Shown in pieces: positions 10,901 to 22,259 of a stretch of 64,000 nucleotides of DNA. Numbering within the stretch: position 1 is the stretch's first letter; every line of letters starts with the position of its first letter. The stretch lies in assembly GCA_023213395.1 (NCBI GenBank), contig CM041465.1:128037741-128101740 (forward strand), in the 5' to 3' direction. The notes below the pieces were generated by a model that worked only from the letters and a program-made list of their open reading frames with translations, searched no databases and was not told the DNA's origin. The translations under genes were made by a program, and so were the position numbers. Source of the stretch: Cycas panzhihuaensis. Its lineage: Eukaryota; Cycadophyta.

Positions 10901-12135
10901 CTGGTTAATTGAATATGTCCTTGAAATAATCCACTTCCACATCCTTAGTGCCTTTCAACTTTGATATTTCCTTTCCATCCCTATTAACTAGGACCCTTAT
11001 TTGGTTGTGGGTCTTATGTTTTAGTGTGGTCATTTAGAAAATTTTCATATTCCTATCCCTCTCGGCTAACCACAGGGCCCTAGATTTTTGCTTCTAATGG
11101 ATTTACTCCTTTACCAAGACTTCCTCCATCTTAGAGAGCAAACTTCTCTCACTTTGGACTAAGGAATGAGACCTCCCTTCGTCCTGGATTTTCATCTCTA
11201 GATCCTTGAGTTTCCTTATGATCTGGTTCTTTATTTTAAAAATATTCCTATTGAATCTCTTATTCCAATCTTTAACCTTACATTTCACCCAATTCAACTT
11301 TTTGGAGAATCTTAGCATCCTGCATCCATCAATTGGGACCATCCATTAGTCTTTTATCAACTCACAGAGGCTTAGATCCTTTGTCCACATAAGGTCAAAG
11401 TAGAAAGGGGCTCATATATATCTTTTATTATTAACAAACCCTAACATTAATGGGGAGTGATTCAAGACTAACTTTGGCATGGATTCTAAGGTAATATTAC
11501 TATACTAGCTAGCCCAAGCATAATTTATTAGAACTTTATCAAGTTTAACCTAGATATGATGAGCTTCCAACCTTTTATTAGATTAGGTAAACTTTGGAGC
11601 CCTAAGGAAGACGTCCATCACACCCCCCTTCTACATGAATTCCCTTAGGTCCTCCATGCTCTTTGTCTAGCCTCCTTGACCACCTCCTTTTTCATCAGGG
11701 GACAAGAACATATTGAAGTCTCCAACTATCAGCCAAGGTCCCCTCCATTCTTTATGGGATTCCAACATGTTGTCCCATAAACATTTCCTTCCTTCCCATA
11801 TAATAGGAGTATACACATTCGAGACTAACCATTTAAGATTCAATTTCCTATAAGTCATCCACTAGGATATAAAGTGATCTTCAGATAGACATACTTCTCC
11901 CTCCCATCCTCTAAGGTTCCACAGAGTTGCCAAGCTACTTGAGCCCTTCTACCCATCCATAGTAATCATATCAGCTCCTCTCTAGACTTTGTTCTTAATA
12001 TTATCTCTATTAGCTACTTCTAATTTAGTTTCTTGGAGTAATAGGATATCCAGATCTAGTTTAGCTTAAAAACCTCTAACCATTCTATATTTAAATGGGG
12101 CATTTATATCCCAAATATTCTAGGAGGTAAGTTTT
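7980..12135 (-). pseudogene. LINE ORF2 (endonuclease-RT-RNase H), decayed
   Basis: Read on -. The endonuclease is at about 12135-11480, with LLQETK and IVGDFNM (11667-11858), but the start motif carries TAG at 12122-12120 in place of a Trp codon. The RKLNWVK linker is at 11342-11103. RT runs about 10760-9000; its active site near 10055 reads HHFVGDNILL, so the first catalytic Asp is Gly. zf-RVT traces follow at about 8960-8640, and RNase H at about 8604-7980, including a YREGNGMVDSLANW block. Stops and a few shifts break it throughout. Confidence 0.88.
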
Positions 12136-12149
12136 ATAATTACACTACC

Positions 12150-13522
12150 TCCTTCTCCCTCAGGTCTCTTTATCTTTTATTTCTTAGCCTGGGGCCAAGC
12201 CCTCCTCCATCCCTTAAAGTTCTCTGACTACCTTGGTCTATCTGTGAGGCTGCCTCCCTTTTGCACAACAATCTTAGAAGGGGCCTACCAACCCTCCTTT
12301 CACTCCCAAAATCTGAGCCTTTGGCATATTCTAGGTACTTAGATTCCTCTTAGTTCCCTTTGTCTCTAATTTTCCAAACCCTCTCAAGTCTACCTTGCTC
12401 CTCCCATCTAACTATAGAGGTTGGATCTTCATTTTGGGGAGTGGCCTTCTCCTCTATTTGGGTCTCCTTATCCTTGTTGGCAAGTTTAATCTCTTCCATT
12501 TAAGTCTAATGATGGGTTGGAATAGGACTCATCCTATCCCTTTCCCTCCCTTCTTCCTCCCCCTCTTCAAGGGTATCCTCCTCATCTAAGTCAAGCTCCT
12601 TTCTAGCTTTTATTCAATCTTCTTTTATCCTCTTCCTCTCATCAAGATCTCGTAGATGGCCATCTTGCTTATCACTGTTCTCACCCAAATCACCCTCATG
12701 AGTCGCCTTAGACTCCTTCTTTGATTCTCCTGGGCAGTTTTGAGAGAGGTGACCTAGACACTTACAAGTTATATATATAATATTTTCAAGTTCATACATC
12801 AAATTTTAGACTCTGCTCCATGCTTCTCCCCCAATTTTCATTTGGTTGGGGAGAGGTCTATCCAATCTGGCCTAAGTACAAAATCTTACATTCACTAGCC
12901 TACTCATATTCTTAGTGGCTGAATCCACTATTAGAAGAGGATTAATAACCTTGACTATCCTTTTTATGGCATCCAAGTCCTAAGCTTGTAATGACAAGCC
13001 AAGGAGTTAAACCCAAAGAGGGATTTACTTAATATATCCCTCAGCCAAACTGAAGTCTAAATGTTATTTCTCTATGAGGACCACTTTCCTCCCCATCATC
13101 TAAGGCGATTTGAATAGGATGCTTATCATGTCTTCTTTATATATGAATTTAAAAAGTATGAATCCCTTTAGGAGTGCTATGACCTCCATCATCCCTTTGA
13201 GTTTCTATCTTTGGCCCACCTATTTTCTGATAGGGTCCACTCTAGGTCTGGATCCTAAGAAGCATCCTACTAAGCAATTCTCCTAGTACCTCTCCATGTG
13301 ATCAGACAATCTCTTTGGGATAGGTATTCTGATCATATCCTCATTCATATTGGGGTTTATGTCAAAGGATTCTCCTTCTTTTCCATTTTTCAAGGCATCT
13401 AGATATAGTTTTTCTTTGTTTAGATTATGGATTTGGTTAGGGTTTTGAGTTTGTTTGTGATACTAGTCCTGACTAGATTCTTGACTATTATCCATATTTG
13501 AAAAGCCCAAAATTTCCTCCAT
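12150..13522 (-). pseudogene. LINE ORF1 (DUF4283 plus CCHC zinc knuckle), decayed
   Basis: ORF1 would be the RNA-binding chaperone of the LINE particle. The start is ATG 13522-13520. A DUF4283-like domain lies at about 13330-12900 (blocks ENCLVGCFLGSRPRV and LKGFILFKF), followed by a CCHC knuckle at about 12780-12730 reading TCKCLGHLSQNC, in which the first Cys appears as Tyr. The C-terminal third is acidic and Lys-rich. A TAG at 13465-13463 (about codon 20) replaces a Trp or Gln codon and is shared with the copy at 58-64 kb. Confidence 0.8.
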
Positions 13523-14066
13523 TATAAAAATACTTTAGGCAATGAATTCAACATACTACTGAGGTCAAAACAAAATTCCTCACCCCACAAAGCATGAAAA
13601 CCTCCTCTTTTCTCCATACACCTCTAGGAGACATGATTCCTCAAGCTCCCTTCTAAAAAGACTTCTTGGCGATGTGCCTCATAGATCCTGCTCATAAGTA
13701 AGCATTTAATAGGGCCTTCTTCTCATTACCCTACCATAGGGATGCTTACTTCCTCACACCCATCAGAGAGCTTTCCTCAACTTCAAGGCTAGCACAAGGA
13801 CCATCCAGCGACCTAGGACTGTGTCCTCTTCTCTGTTGGAGCTACACTACCCCCCTATGTGAGCCTCCTTGATACCCATTGTCCATGGCTCATAGGCAAT
13901 CTCCCTTTGCACATTTGGGCCTAGTCTACATCCTAGTTAGGGCCTGACTGCACCCTTGCGCCCATTAAGGAGACCTTCATCTCTAGCAAGATAATCTAGA
14001 GGTCTTAGAGCTAGTTGTCGCCACCACTGAGCAAAATTCTAACAGAGCTTTCTTCATATGATCCAC

Positions 14067-14079
14067 TATAACTATGTTA
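14067..14079. repeat. Right 13-bp target-site duplication of LINE
   Basis: An exact repeat of 7729-7741. It overlaps the first bases of the copia LTR that starts at 14075, showing that the LINE landed at that LTR edge. Confidence 0.9.
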
Positions 14080-15850
14080 GATATGGAAAACATTTTCATC
14101 TCATGTTTTTAGATGATTACTATTATATATCTTGATTGGTTATACCACCATCTTATTTATAAGCTCTTGTTCTATTTGGAATGAGCCATGTTATTTTAAT
14201 CTAAAGAAATACTTTGATCCTATATAAAAATAAAATTAACAAAAAATAATAATGTATAAATTAAAAAAAGAACAAACAAACATTAGGATCATAATAGTAT
14301 CCTTAAGGTACCTTAACTTAGGTTTAGACCATATGAACATTATTGCAACAATATGTTAATATAATACATTGAGTATGTATTTATAATGCACAATTTCACT
14401 ATGCATGAGACCCACCATAAAATATCTACATCATAATAAAATTAATTACAAAAATATGTATTATAACTTTGTCTCATAAAGCAAGAACCAAGCTATTCTA
14501 ACACTCCCCTATAATGCATGTTTAAGACATAGATATTGCATTGAATTCATAATTCTTAATCTTTAGAAATATCTTTAAAATTATATTTGAAACTTAGTCT
14601 TCAATTTGATCTTCAACTTGCCTTTGTTGTATCAACACTTGAATGTTAAAATGATGTTTGATCTTGATATACTTCATTGTTCTTTGTAAAACTAAGTTCT
14701 CCATCATCTATATAATATTTTGATTATCATATTGAGTCTCTATAAGTTCATTCTAATTTTGATATAGATATTATAATATCTCTCTGGAATAAACTATTTC
14801 ATGAACTTCTACTTTATCTTCTTTGTATTTTAATTTAGATTTATCATTTAAAATAACTTGAGATTCTAAATGATGAACCTAAATTAAAATGTGATCATTC
14901 TTTTATCAAAATTTAGATTAAGAATACCTCTTAGATCAAGGCTAATTATCATAATCTATTTACCTTCATTAACTTATAGATTCATCTTATTATTTAAATA
15001 ATCATAATCATCTTTTAAAAGTTGTATACTCAAATTTAAATCAATATTTAAAGTAAAAATTTCACTTGAATTTAGATCATTAATAACATTAATAGATATA
15101 ACTAAATTTTATTTATATTTAACTTTAAATATAATCTCCTTTTAGGTAACAACGATATTTATAAAAATGAACAAAGAAACTTCATCATCTTGAATTACTT
15201 GATCATAATAATTAGTAGATTCTTTACATCCAATTACAATAATAGGTTCATCACACTCAACATACTCAATAACAATAGTCCCATCAATGGTCTCATTAGT
15301 TTCAATAATGTATTCAACCATAGTATCTTCATATTTAGTAGTAAATTCATCAAAGATGTTTTTAACCTTGTTCTTCTTTTATTGACATACCTTTTCTTCA
15401 TAAACTTCAAACCTTTAGCATACAATTTCTTCAAGGACTTTTACATTTTCTTGAGAATTACTATAATATTACCTTAAGGATTTGGTCTTCTAATATGAAT
15501 AAATAGGATGATATGTTCATTAACCTTTTCAAACTTATTTTTTGTCTTAAAAAATCATTGCCTTTTCTTTGAATGACTTGACATCTGAAGCATAAATAGA
15601 TTTTAACATATCTCATACTTCTTTTAAAGTAGTAACATGATGTATATAAGTGTATATATTCCTTTCCAAAGTAGAGAAGATGTAATTATATGTTTCAACA
15701 TCTTTATCCAAAAGTTTTATCAATTTCTAGTCTTGATTAGGTGTTAATTCACTTTTAGAATAAATTGGTTTTGGAGCTTGTATCCTTTAGTAATAGTATC
15801 TCATAATTGTTTAACTTCCAAAATAGGTTTTATTCTTCTTAACCATATAA
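14075..15850 (-). mobile_element. Internally deleted Ty1/copia remnant with 3' LTR (cluster A copy)
   Basis: On -, the 3' LTR is 14503-14075 (about 429 bp, TGTTAG...CTAACA ends), preceded by a purine tract (AGGGGAGTG, 14514-14504). The internal part goes from a gag-like UBN2 trace at about 15850-15500 (block DMLKSIYASDVK) almost directly to a copia RNase H tail at about 14800-14550. Protease, integrase and most of RT are missing. Cluster B at 30955-32720 has the same structure, so the deletion predates the A/B split. The frame is broken by many stops. Confidence 0.65.
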
Positions 15851-15851
15851 A

Positions 15852-16805
15852 ATGATTTACTTAACTCATACCAGGCTTGATATTACTTATGCTATTGGAT
15901 TGGTATCTCATTATATACAGAGCCCCCAAGAACCTCATTACATTACTATAAAGAGAATTCTAGAGTATATTAAGGGAATATTTAATCTTAGCCTTGAATA
16001 CCTTCATGGTGGAGAGGCAAACTTACATGGGATATATCGATGTAGATTCAGTTAGAATTACAAAAGATAGAAAATCAACTGTAAGATTCATTTTTGGTAT
16101 TGGTAATGTGTTTGTATCATAGTAATCCAAAAAGTAATCCACAGTTGCATTGTCTTCTACACAAGTTAAATATCAAGAACTAAGTGTAAGTGTAAGGGAA
16201 GCTATATACTTATAAGGACTTTTAGAGACTCTTAGAATATCTTTTAGTACACCTATTATATACATTAAAAATTAGAGTGCTATTTGACTTTTAAAGAATC
16301 TAAAATATCATACATATATGAAGCACATTGAGATTTAACACCATTACATCCATGGACATATCAGATTAGGGAAGTTGTAGGTTGAATTTTATCCAAATAA
16401 AGAATAACTAACAAATGTATTGACCAAAGCTCTAAATAAAGACAACTTCCTCAAGATTTGTACAAATTTATAGTACGAGGAGATATTAGAATGGTATCTT
16501 ATCCATTTAACCCAACAAATATTACTGTGGCTAATATATGTGCAAACATTGTCATGGTATAATAATATATTGTAATTTATTATTAAATGGGTTGATAGAT
16601 GTAATACATATGTAATATGTAAGGCACTTATGGATCTATTTAAAGGGATCTAAAGTTCATTATACTTTACACTTTTGTATTAATGCAATCTATATTTTTT
16701 ATAGTGAATTTTTACCACAAGGTTTTTCATGTCAATTTTAAATTATGTGCATGTTTATTTCATGCTTATTGTATACATAAATGATCTATTTATCTATGAT
16801 TTCTA
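15852..16805 (+). mobile_element. Ty1/copia 3' fragment (RT tail, RNase H, 3' LTR)
   Basis: On +, 15852-16055 reads as the copia RT/RNase H junction (MIYLTHTRLDITYAIGLVS, then ...ILEYIKG). Broken RNase H traces follow to about 16470, then a purine tract ACGAGGAGATA and a probable 3' LTR from about 16484. The LTR's right end is uncertain, near 16800. It sits where cluster B has about 3.5 kb of other sequence (32697-36170), so it marks an insertion plus deletion specific to A. Confidence 0.65.
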
Positions 16806-17465
16806 ACAAATATTATACACATTCTCTAAGTTCCATCCTTTTAGGGCACCTAAATTATTAATAATCTATAAGAAGATGCATTGAGTCTAATATAACCTTT
16901 GCTCATTAGATTTTAGATCTATTTCTTGCTTTCTACATCCAGTATCAATGTTTTATATAATAAAGTGTTTGGTATAGAAACTCTTGGTAGCAACTTGATG
17001 CTATATAAAATACATCTTTTATAAGATAACCTTATATGTTCCTTGAAGAAATTTCCATATCTTATTAATAAATTATTCAATTCCCTTTACAACTACTCTA
17101 TTTTGATGGTAATAATAAAGCATCCCTTTTCAACCTTCTTATCTTCGTTTATTAGCTTAATTACTAATAAAACTTTTTTGTCATTTACACCAAGTGCTTG
17201 GCTCATTTTGTAGATATGAGTGACATTGATGTAGGTATTTTAAACCATTGATTGAGTAGTCTTTACAATCTTTAATAAGTCTATATTAGTTCAATCTCCT
17301 TCAATAAATACAATCATTATACTAAAGGCATGGATTTCCACATATAACTCATAAATATCATAATATAATATAACAATAATATAATCTATTTCATATATGG
17401 AATCATGATATAATCTATTTCATTGATGTATAAGGATGAGATGGTGAACTTGAATTAGCGCTATC
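16806..17465 (-). mobile_element. Ty3/gypsy remnant, protease-RT linker (cluster A)
   Basis: Collinear with 36170-36789 in B. On -, broken frames give the region just ahead of gypsy RT (blocks like LPRVSIPNTLLYKT). It is interrupted on the right by the non-coding LTR element at 17466. RT proper is missing in A but visible in B. No intact gene. Confidence 0.5.
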
Positions 17466-17845
17466 TATAATGGTTCTCACATCCATTATCTATAGTTTTA
17501 TAAGGATATAAAATGAAATGCCAAAGAAATAAAAAGGAAGCCAAAGGAAAGCTAAGCAATTGAGGTATTCTTTAATGAAGAATGTGAATTTGGTAATTGG
17601 TAATTGATTAACCTTTGCACAAAGAAATAAGCATTATTTATTCAAAAAGAGGGCACAATCCTTCATATTTACCTCTATTAAACACCATGGCATTATCATT
17701 AACCATAATGCTAATGAACTTATTAATCATTATATAGACTATTGATTTTGGTGTTCTCTTAAACATAGTGCTATACATATATGATGGTATTACAACTAAC
17801 CTTAACTTAACTAGTATCACTTATTTGCTTTGTAGGTATAAGACA
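17466..17845 (-). repeat. 3' LTR of the LARD-like element
   Basis: On + it runs from TATAATGG to AAGACA; the expected TG end has become TA. It aligns along its length with 19767-20143 and, inverted, with 27229-28094 and 4725-4978. Confidence 0.75.
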
Positions 17846-19749
17846 TGTTGTATTCCCTTCACCTTTAAGAGATAGTTATAATAAAGCATTAATAGAAATG
17901 TAGAAGATACATATTACCACCACCTATTGCTACTTGGATGTGCAAGGTCGATGTTTCATCCTTGTGCCAAAATATAGAAACTATTATTATACCTACTAAT
18001 AAAGGAAATTGATATTGCTTATACACTGGTGGATTTCTTGCCTTAAGAATTTTATTTTGATATTACATCAACATATATTAGTTATGAAAAATAAGATGGG
18101 CTTGCAAGGGAGAAGGATCAGTATTGTCATGAAAGATTTATCTTGATTCTTATATTCATTCCGAAGAGGACCTTTATTTAATGTGGGTAATAACATAAGA
18201 TGCTAGTAGTAAAATACAAGCCTCAAGGTCTTCAATAATAATGAATAAAATATGAGATATGGTTGCCTTTCTTTCCTCTCCCAAGGGAGCCTTTAAGTTA
18301 TAAAGATAATCACTAAGATGTTCTTACTTCGAATAGAAATTTCATCTTTAATATGTTGTTAAAATTAGAATGAAGTCGTCTAAACATGCCATATTATATA
18401 TAGGGTGCTAAGATTGTGCCCACTACATGAGGCCATCTTCCAAATGCATATGAACCTCTATGATCTTGTCATGCTTATTCTTGAATTTGACTTCTTAGAA
18501 AAATACTAATAAGGTTACATTATAGACATTAAAATTAATAAAACCATGGATGCTAAAGCAAATTTTTTTTCTTTCATCCTTCTTTTTAACTTAACAAAAT
18601 AAATCAAGTACTACAACTACAAGATCAATGGCTTACTAGCCAATATCTGAACAACCTCAAAATTAAGCTTAATAATTTCAAATATATAATATTAGTCATC
18701 CTAATATTCTAAGGCCCAATTTTAGACTTTAAAATTAAGTACAAAATAGCTCTAAAAGGGATCATATAATAGCTCAAATCAAAACTTAATAGAATGTAGA
18801 TTCTAATGGTTTAAACATATTTAAATTATGACACCATATGAAAGAGTTATGGCAAAAGATGTATAAGTATATACTAAAACTTTAAGATGGCTTTTTAATG
18901 TAGGTTTTAACCCCTTCTCAAAGTAAACCTATTCATGTTATGTTATGCATGTGACCACCTATTAATTGTTAGGAGGACTAAATAGACTTTAGAAACTTAT
19001 ACTATTGAATGTAATTAATCTCAACATTAGAAAAAATAAAATTTCTCCAAAAAAATTGTTCATATCATAGTGCAGACTTTTTTATAGTAGTTGTAATGAT
19101 TTTAGTAAGATCAAGGGAAAATTTGAAGCAAAATGAGTAATCAAAGAGCTAATCTAATAAGATAAGTATCTATAATTAGACCAACGTTATGTATGCATTA
19201 GGGCTTAGCAAAGCTTACAAAATGTATTGAAAGTATCACAAAAGCTTTTAGATAATGCATAAGCTACTAGAACTATGGAGAGGGTTGTAGATATCATGCA
19301 AAATGCCAAAGCATATGCAAGGGGTCATTGAATACTAAATCTATCCACAGATGAATTAGGAGGATTGTGAAGATCTATTCAGTAGCAAAACCTTTAGAAG
19401 ATGATCACCCAAACCACAGTTGAACCTTAAGAACAATATCGCAACTCTTTGTGTTAAAATTCTTCCTTATTTTAAACCATGTAGAGATTAAATGGCTATA
19501 ACAGACTCATCAATACTATAGGTAGCCAAAACACATCAAAAGATTGCATTAAGATAAAAAGATAAGATAATGGATAAGTTGTACCATCCTCTTGAGATGA
19601 TAAAGCTTTCTAGATTAAATGTTGAAAGAAACATTAATTCCCAAAAATATGTCAAGGACCTACAACAAGTGAGAAACCATGATGGATTTTCACAAGAGTT
19701 GTTGATGGTGAGAAGTTGAAACATAAAGTATAGGTTCAAGCTAAGATCA

Positions 19750-19764
19750 CCAAAACTAATACCA
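19750..19764 (-). promoter_or_regulatory. Primer-binding site of the LARD-like element
   Basis: On -, TGGTATTAGTTTTGG lies two bases inside the 5' LTR. The start differs by one base from TGGTATCAG, the common initiator-Met tRNA primer site of plant copia elements. Copia-2 uses the same AG spacer and TGGTATTAG start. Confidence 0.75.
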
Positions 19765-19766
19765 CT

Positions 19767-20143
19767 TGTAATGGTTCTTGCATATGTTGCTTATAGTTCT
19801 ATAAGGATATGAAATGAAAATCCAAACAAATAAAAAGGATGTTAAAGCAAAGTTAAGCAATTGAGTTATTCTTTAATAAAGGATATGAATTTGGCAATTA
19901 ATAATCAATTAACCTTTACACAAAGGAGGTAGTATTTATGCAAAAAGAGTGTATAACCTTTTAAATTTGCCTTCACTAGATGTTGTGCCACTATTATTAA
20001 CCTTACTGCTAATGCATTTATTAATCATTGTGTAGACTATTAGTCTTTATACATTTTTAAACATATTGTTATACACACATGATGCTACTACGACTAACCT
20101 TAGTCTAACTAATTTCACATATTTACTATATAATTATGAGACA
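19767..20143 (-). repeat. 5' LTR of the LARD-like element
   Basis: On - it begins TGTCTCATAATT and ends GAACCATTACA, with canonical TG...CA ends. Its partner is 17466-17845. Confidence 0.75.
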
Positions 20144-20900
20144 TACTTCAATAACATTGTTGGTTCATGTTTTTGGCATCTAAATCTTTTATGATATCAT
20201 CACTTGGAATATTTTTATTTCAAGCATAAACATTAATGGCTATAGATAATGCATATGATCATATAAATAATAAATATGCTATTCTTAAATTACATCTATC
20301 TTTCTGATTTTGGGCCTCTTACCCTAAATTAAGTATGATTTTTCTCTCACATATTAAATATATATAAATTACTTATCATTTATATTTTGCTAGATTTGAT
20401 TGCTTATACTTGCTTGTCATTTTATCTTACGTTATATTTTGACTAAACATTTGTTTCTCTATATTGCATCCCTGCTTGTCGATGGTGGAAATGAAATCCG
20501 TTCCTCTATAATAACTCATGTTATAGAGGCACAACTTTGGAGACTAAATCAACACTTGTGACAGTTACTATGATACATCTAATTTGAAAAATCTCAATGT
20601 TTCTTTATAAATAAAAACGACTCGCTAAGTTGGTTTGAGAAATAGGTTGGTAAATGGTTAAGTCTAATTAAGTGTTTAGACTTTTCCAAATTCGTTTCCA
20701 CTTTAATATATCATCGAAATCCAAATAGATGTGAAATTGGGTCTCAATAAAATTCACAAAAGATGCTCTATGTAAAACATACAAAATCTCTTTGCATCTA
20801 GCACATTGTAAACTACCACTAATGTCTAAATGGAATCATATGTCTACTATTCACTATCCTAGCACCTTTAAATGCCTCATACATATCCCTAATTAAGCTA
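20144..20900. other. AT-rich, no gene recognised
   Basis: No homology to the other repeats of this window, no reading frame of interest and no LTR signals were seen. Confidence 0.4.
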
Positions 20901-21077
20901 TTAAAGAGTTATTTGTGGAATAGCCTCTATGAGAAAAACAATGGTAAGAGTGGCTTGGATTGTAGGTTGTCTTCCCAAAAAAGAGGGGTGGTGGAAGGGA
21001 TATGTTGCAGGTCATCGATCTCAAAACTCAATACAAATGAATATCCAAATTATTTACGGGCAATCACTCACATCCCA

Positions 21078-21257
21078 CTACCACGTTTGGATGATATTAT
21101 CACACATTAAAAGGCTATAAATCCGTTTAGTTACCAACTCTTGAACATCCATATCATCCTCACTAAGAGGCCACCTAGCCACCGGTCGTATCCTCTTAAG
21201 CAAAGTTTGAAAGAATTCAGCGTAATCGGAAGATCCGCATGAGGCTGGGTATAACAT
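21078..21257 (-). CDS. Hypothetical small ORF or exon (59 codons)
   Basis: On -, ATG 21257 to TAG 21080-21078. The composition is protein-like (SSDYAEFFQTLLKRI, then RWPLSEDDMDVQELVTKRI), unlike the surrounding AT-rich DNA. An alternative reading is a terminal exon that begins after a splice acceptor ACCCAG at 21250-21245. I do not recognise the family. It lies 150 bp downstream of the Arg-rich ORF at 21410-21700, on the same strand but in another frame, so a spliced two-exon gene is possible. There is no homology to the transposons around it. Confidence 0.3.
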   Translation of the reverse strand: MLYPASCGSSDYAEFFQTLLKRIRPVARWPLSEDDMDVQELVTKRIYSLLMCDNIIQTW

Positions 21258-21409
21258 TAATTTGTAGTAATAAGAAATGAACCGTCATATCCACTCATCA
21301 GTTGTGTGATATTAACAGATGATGATTTATTTGTTGTTAGCAAATGGGGAGGATAGAACCCTTTGTATAGGACATATTAACATGAAGACGGCGACCGCGT
21401 TGCATGCGT

Positions 21410-21700
21410 TCAAGGTTGAAATGGTTTGCTGAAAATAGGACATCCTCCATATGGGAACTTCTGTAAGCTCCTCCTCTCTCCATCTACCCTAATCGGAGGG
21501 TTTCTAATGGATTTTGGTCTTTCGCGATCTCTGGCGGTGTTGTTGTTGTATTCCTGTATTGCACGCTGGAGCTGTATGGCTCTACTCTGGACCACATCTA
21601 TTACAATTCTTCTCTCCTCCGAAATTCTCTGTCTGGTTACTCTAATTTCTTCAACCTCGTCTGCCACTCGTCCACGTCCTAATTGTTTGCCGCCAGACAT
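21410..21700 (-). CDS. Hypothetical Arg/Glu-rich protein (96 aa), possible first exon
   Basis: On -, ATG 21700 begins MSGGKQLGRGRVADEVEEIR. The first 55 residues are charged and likely helical (alternating Glu/Arg with Val/Ile/Leu), followed by a basic Arg-Pro segment. The region has higher GC and more CpG than its neighbours, and no copy of it was seen elsewhere in the window. The frame ends in TGA shortly after CPIFSKPFQP, and candidate splice donors lie near that point. The family is unrecognised. It could be a host gene fragment, a 5' exon or chance. Confidence 0.35.
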   Translation of the reverse strand: MSGGKQLGRGRVADEVEEIRVTRQRISEERRIVIDVVQSRAIQLQRAIQEYNNNTARDRERPKSIRNPPIRVDGERRSLQKFPYGGCPIFSKPFQP

Positions 21701-22217
21701 TATATTTTTCCTACTGCCTTACTCTCTGTATACCCAACAATTAATTAATAATATACAATCACGCCTCTCATACTATTTCACTATTCCACCTCTCGCATTT
21801 GTATTTATATTCTTACGTTACCTGTTGTAGAAAACGTCGTCTGGAACACAGAGCGTCGTATTCTTCCATATTGTGTTTAGCGTTAATCAAATGCAGACAA
21901 TTAATTCGTATCAAGGAATAAAGTGAGGTAGTCAGCTCTTTATCGGGCGTAACAGAGATCTCTTTCTTCTTCCTTTTCTGATATGGTCGAGATCGCTAAT
22001 TGCTAATGGGTTTGCTTGCAATCCTGCGCATCCAAAATATCCTAAGTGGGGGTTGATTACTTCGCTTAATCTCTTCCTTCTACATACAACCACCGAGTGT
22101 CTTTCCTTGTTAACGTAACATACCAAGGTGACGACCAAAGAGAGGCCATGTTCCAAACCTCATGTCCCACATGAGAAGGGAGCATAAACTACAATTAGGA
22201 CCAGCATTATGAGGCGT

Positions 22218-22239
22218 CCAATGATCCATCTTATAAATA
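22218..22239 (+). promoter_or_regulatory. Possible CCAAT/TATA promoter pair
   Basis: CCAAT at 22218-22222 lies 9 bases before TATAAATA at 22232-22239 on +. The CCAAT-TATA spacing is short. No open frame follows, so it may be a leftover of an LTR or gene promoter. Confidence 0.2.
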
Positions 22240-22259
22240 GAACCTAGCACCCAAGGGAT

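Larger units (their letters stand above)
7742..14066 (-). mobile_element. L1-type LINE, near full length (6.3 kb), in cluster A
   Basis: On the minus strand the element runs from 14066 (5') to an A tail (T run at 7744-7754). It is bounded by perfect 13-bp duplications. The order is 5' UTR, ORF1 (DUF4283 and CCHC), ORF2 (endonuclease, RT, zf-RVT, RNase H), short 3' UTR. It belongs to the same broad clade as the LINE at 1-4724 but is a different family. A second copy with almost the same sequence occupies 58188-64000. Both carry many shared nonsense codons, so neither is functional. It inserted beside the LTR of the copia remnant at 14075. Confidence 0.95.
17466..20143 (-). mobile_element. Non-coding LTR retrotransposon (LARD-like), 2.7 kb
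   Basis: Two direct repeats, 17466-17845 and 19767-20143 (about 380 bp), bound a 1.9-kb interior. On -, the right copy is the 5' LTR, starting TGTCTC and ending CCATTACA. It is followed after AG by TGGTATTAGTTTTGG (19764-19750), a tRNA-iMet type primer site. A purine tract, GAAGGGAATACAACA, precedes the left (3') LTR. The interior has no protein I can recognise. It is too long for a TRIM, so LARD-like is the best label. The 5-bp flanks do not match clearly. Cluster B holds a truncated copy. Confidence 0.75.

Noticed and set aside
20913-21120. Two overlapping + frames (20913-21110 and 20929-21120)
   Set aside because: They overlap each other in different frames with no recognisable motif. The - strand reading at 21257-21078 looks more protein-like.
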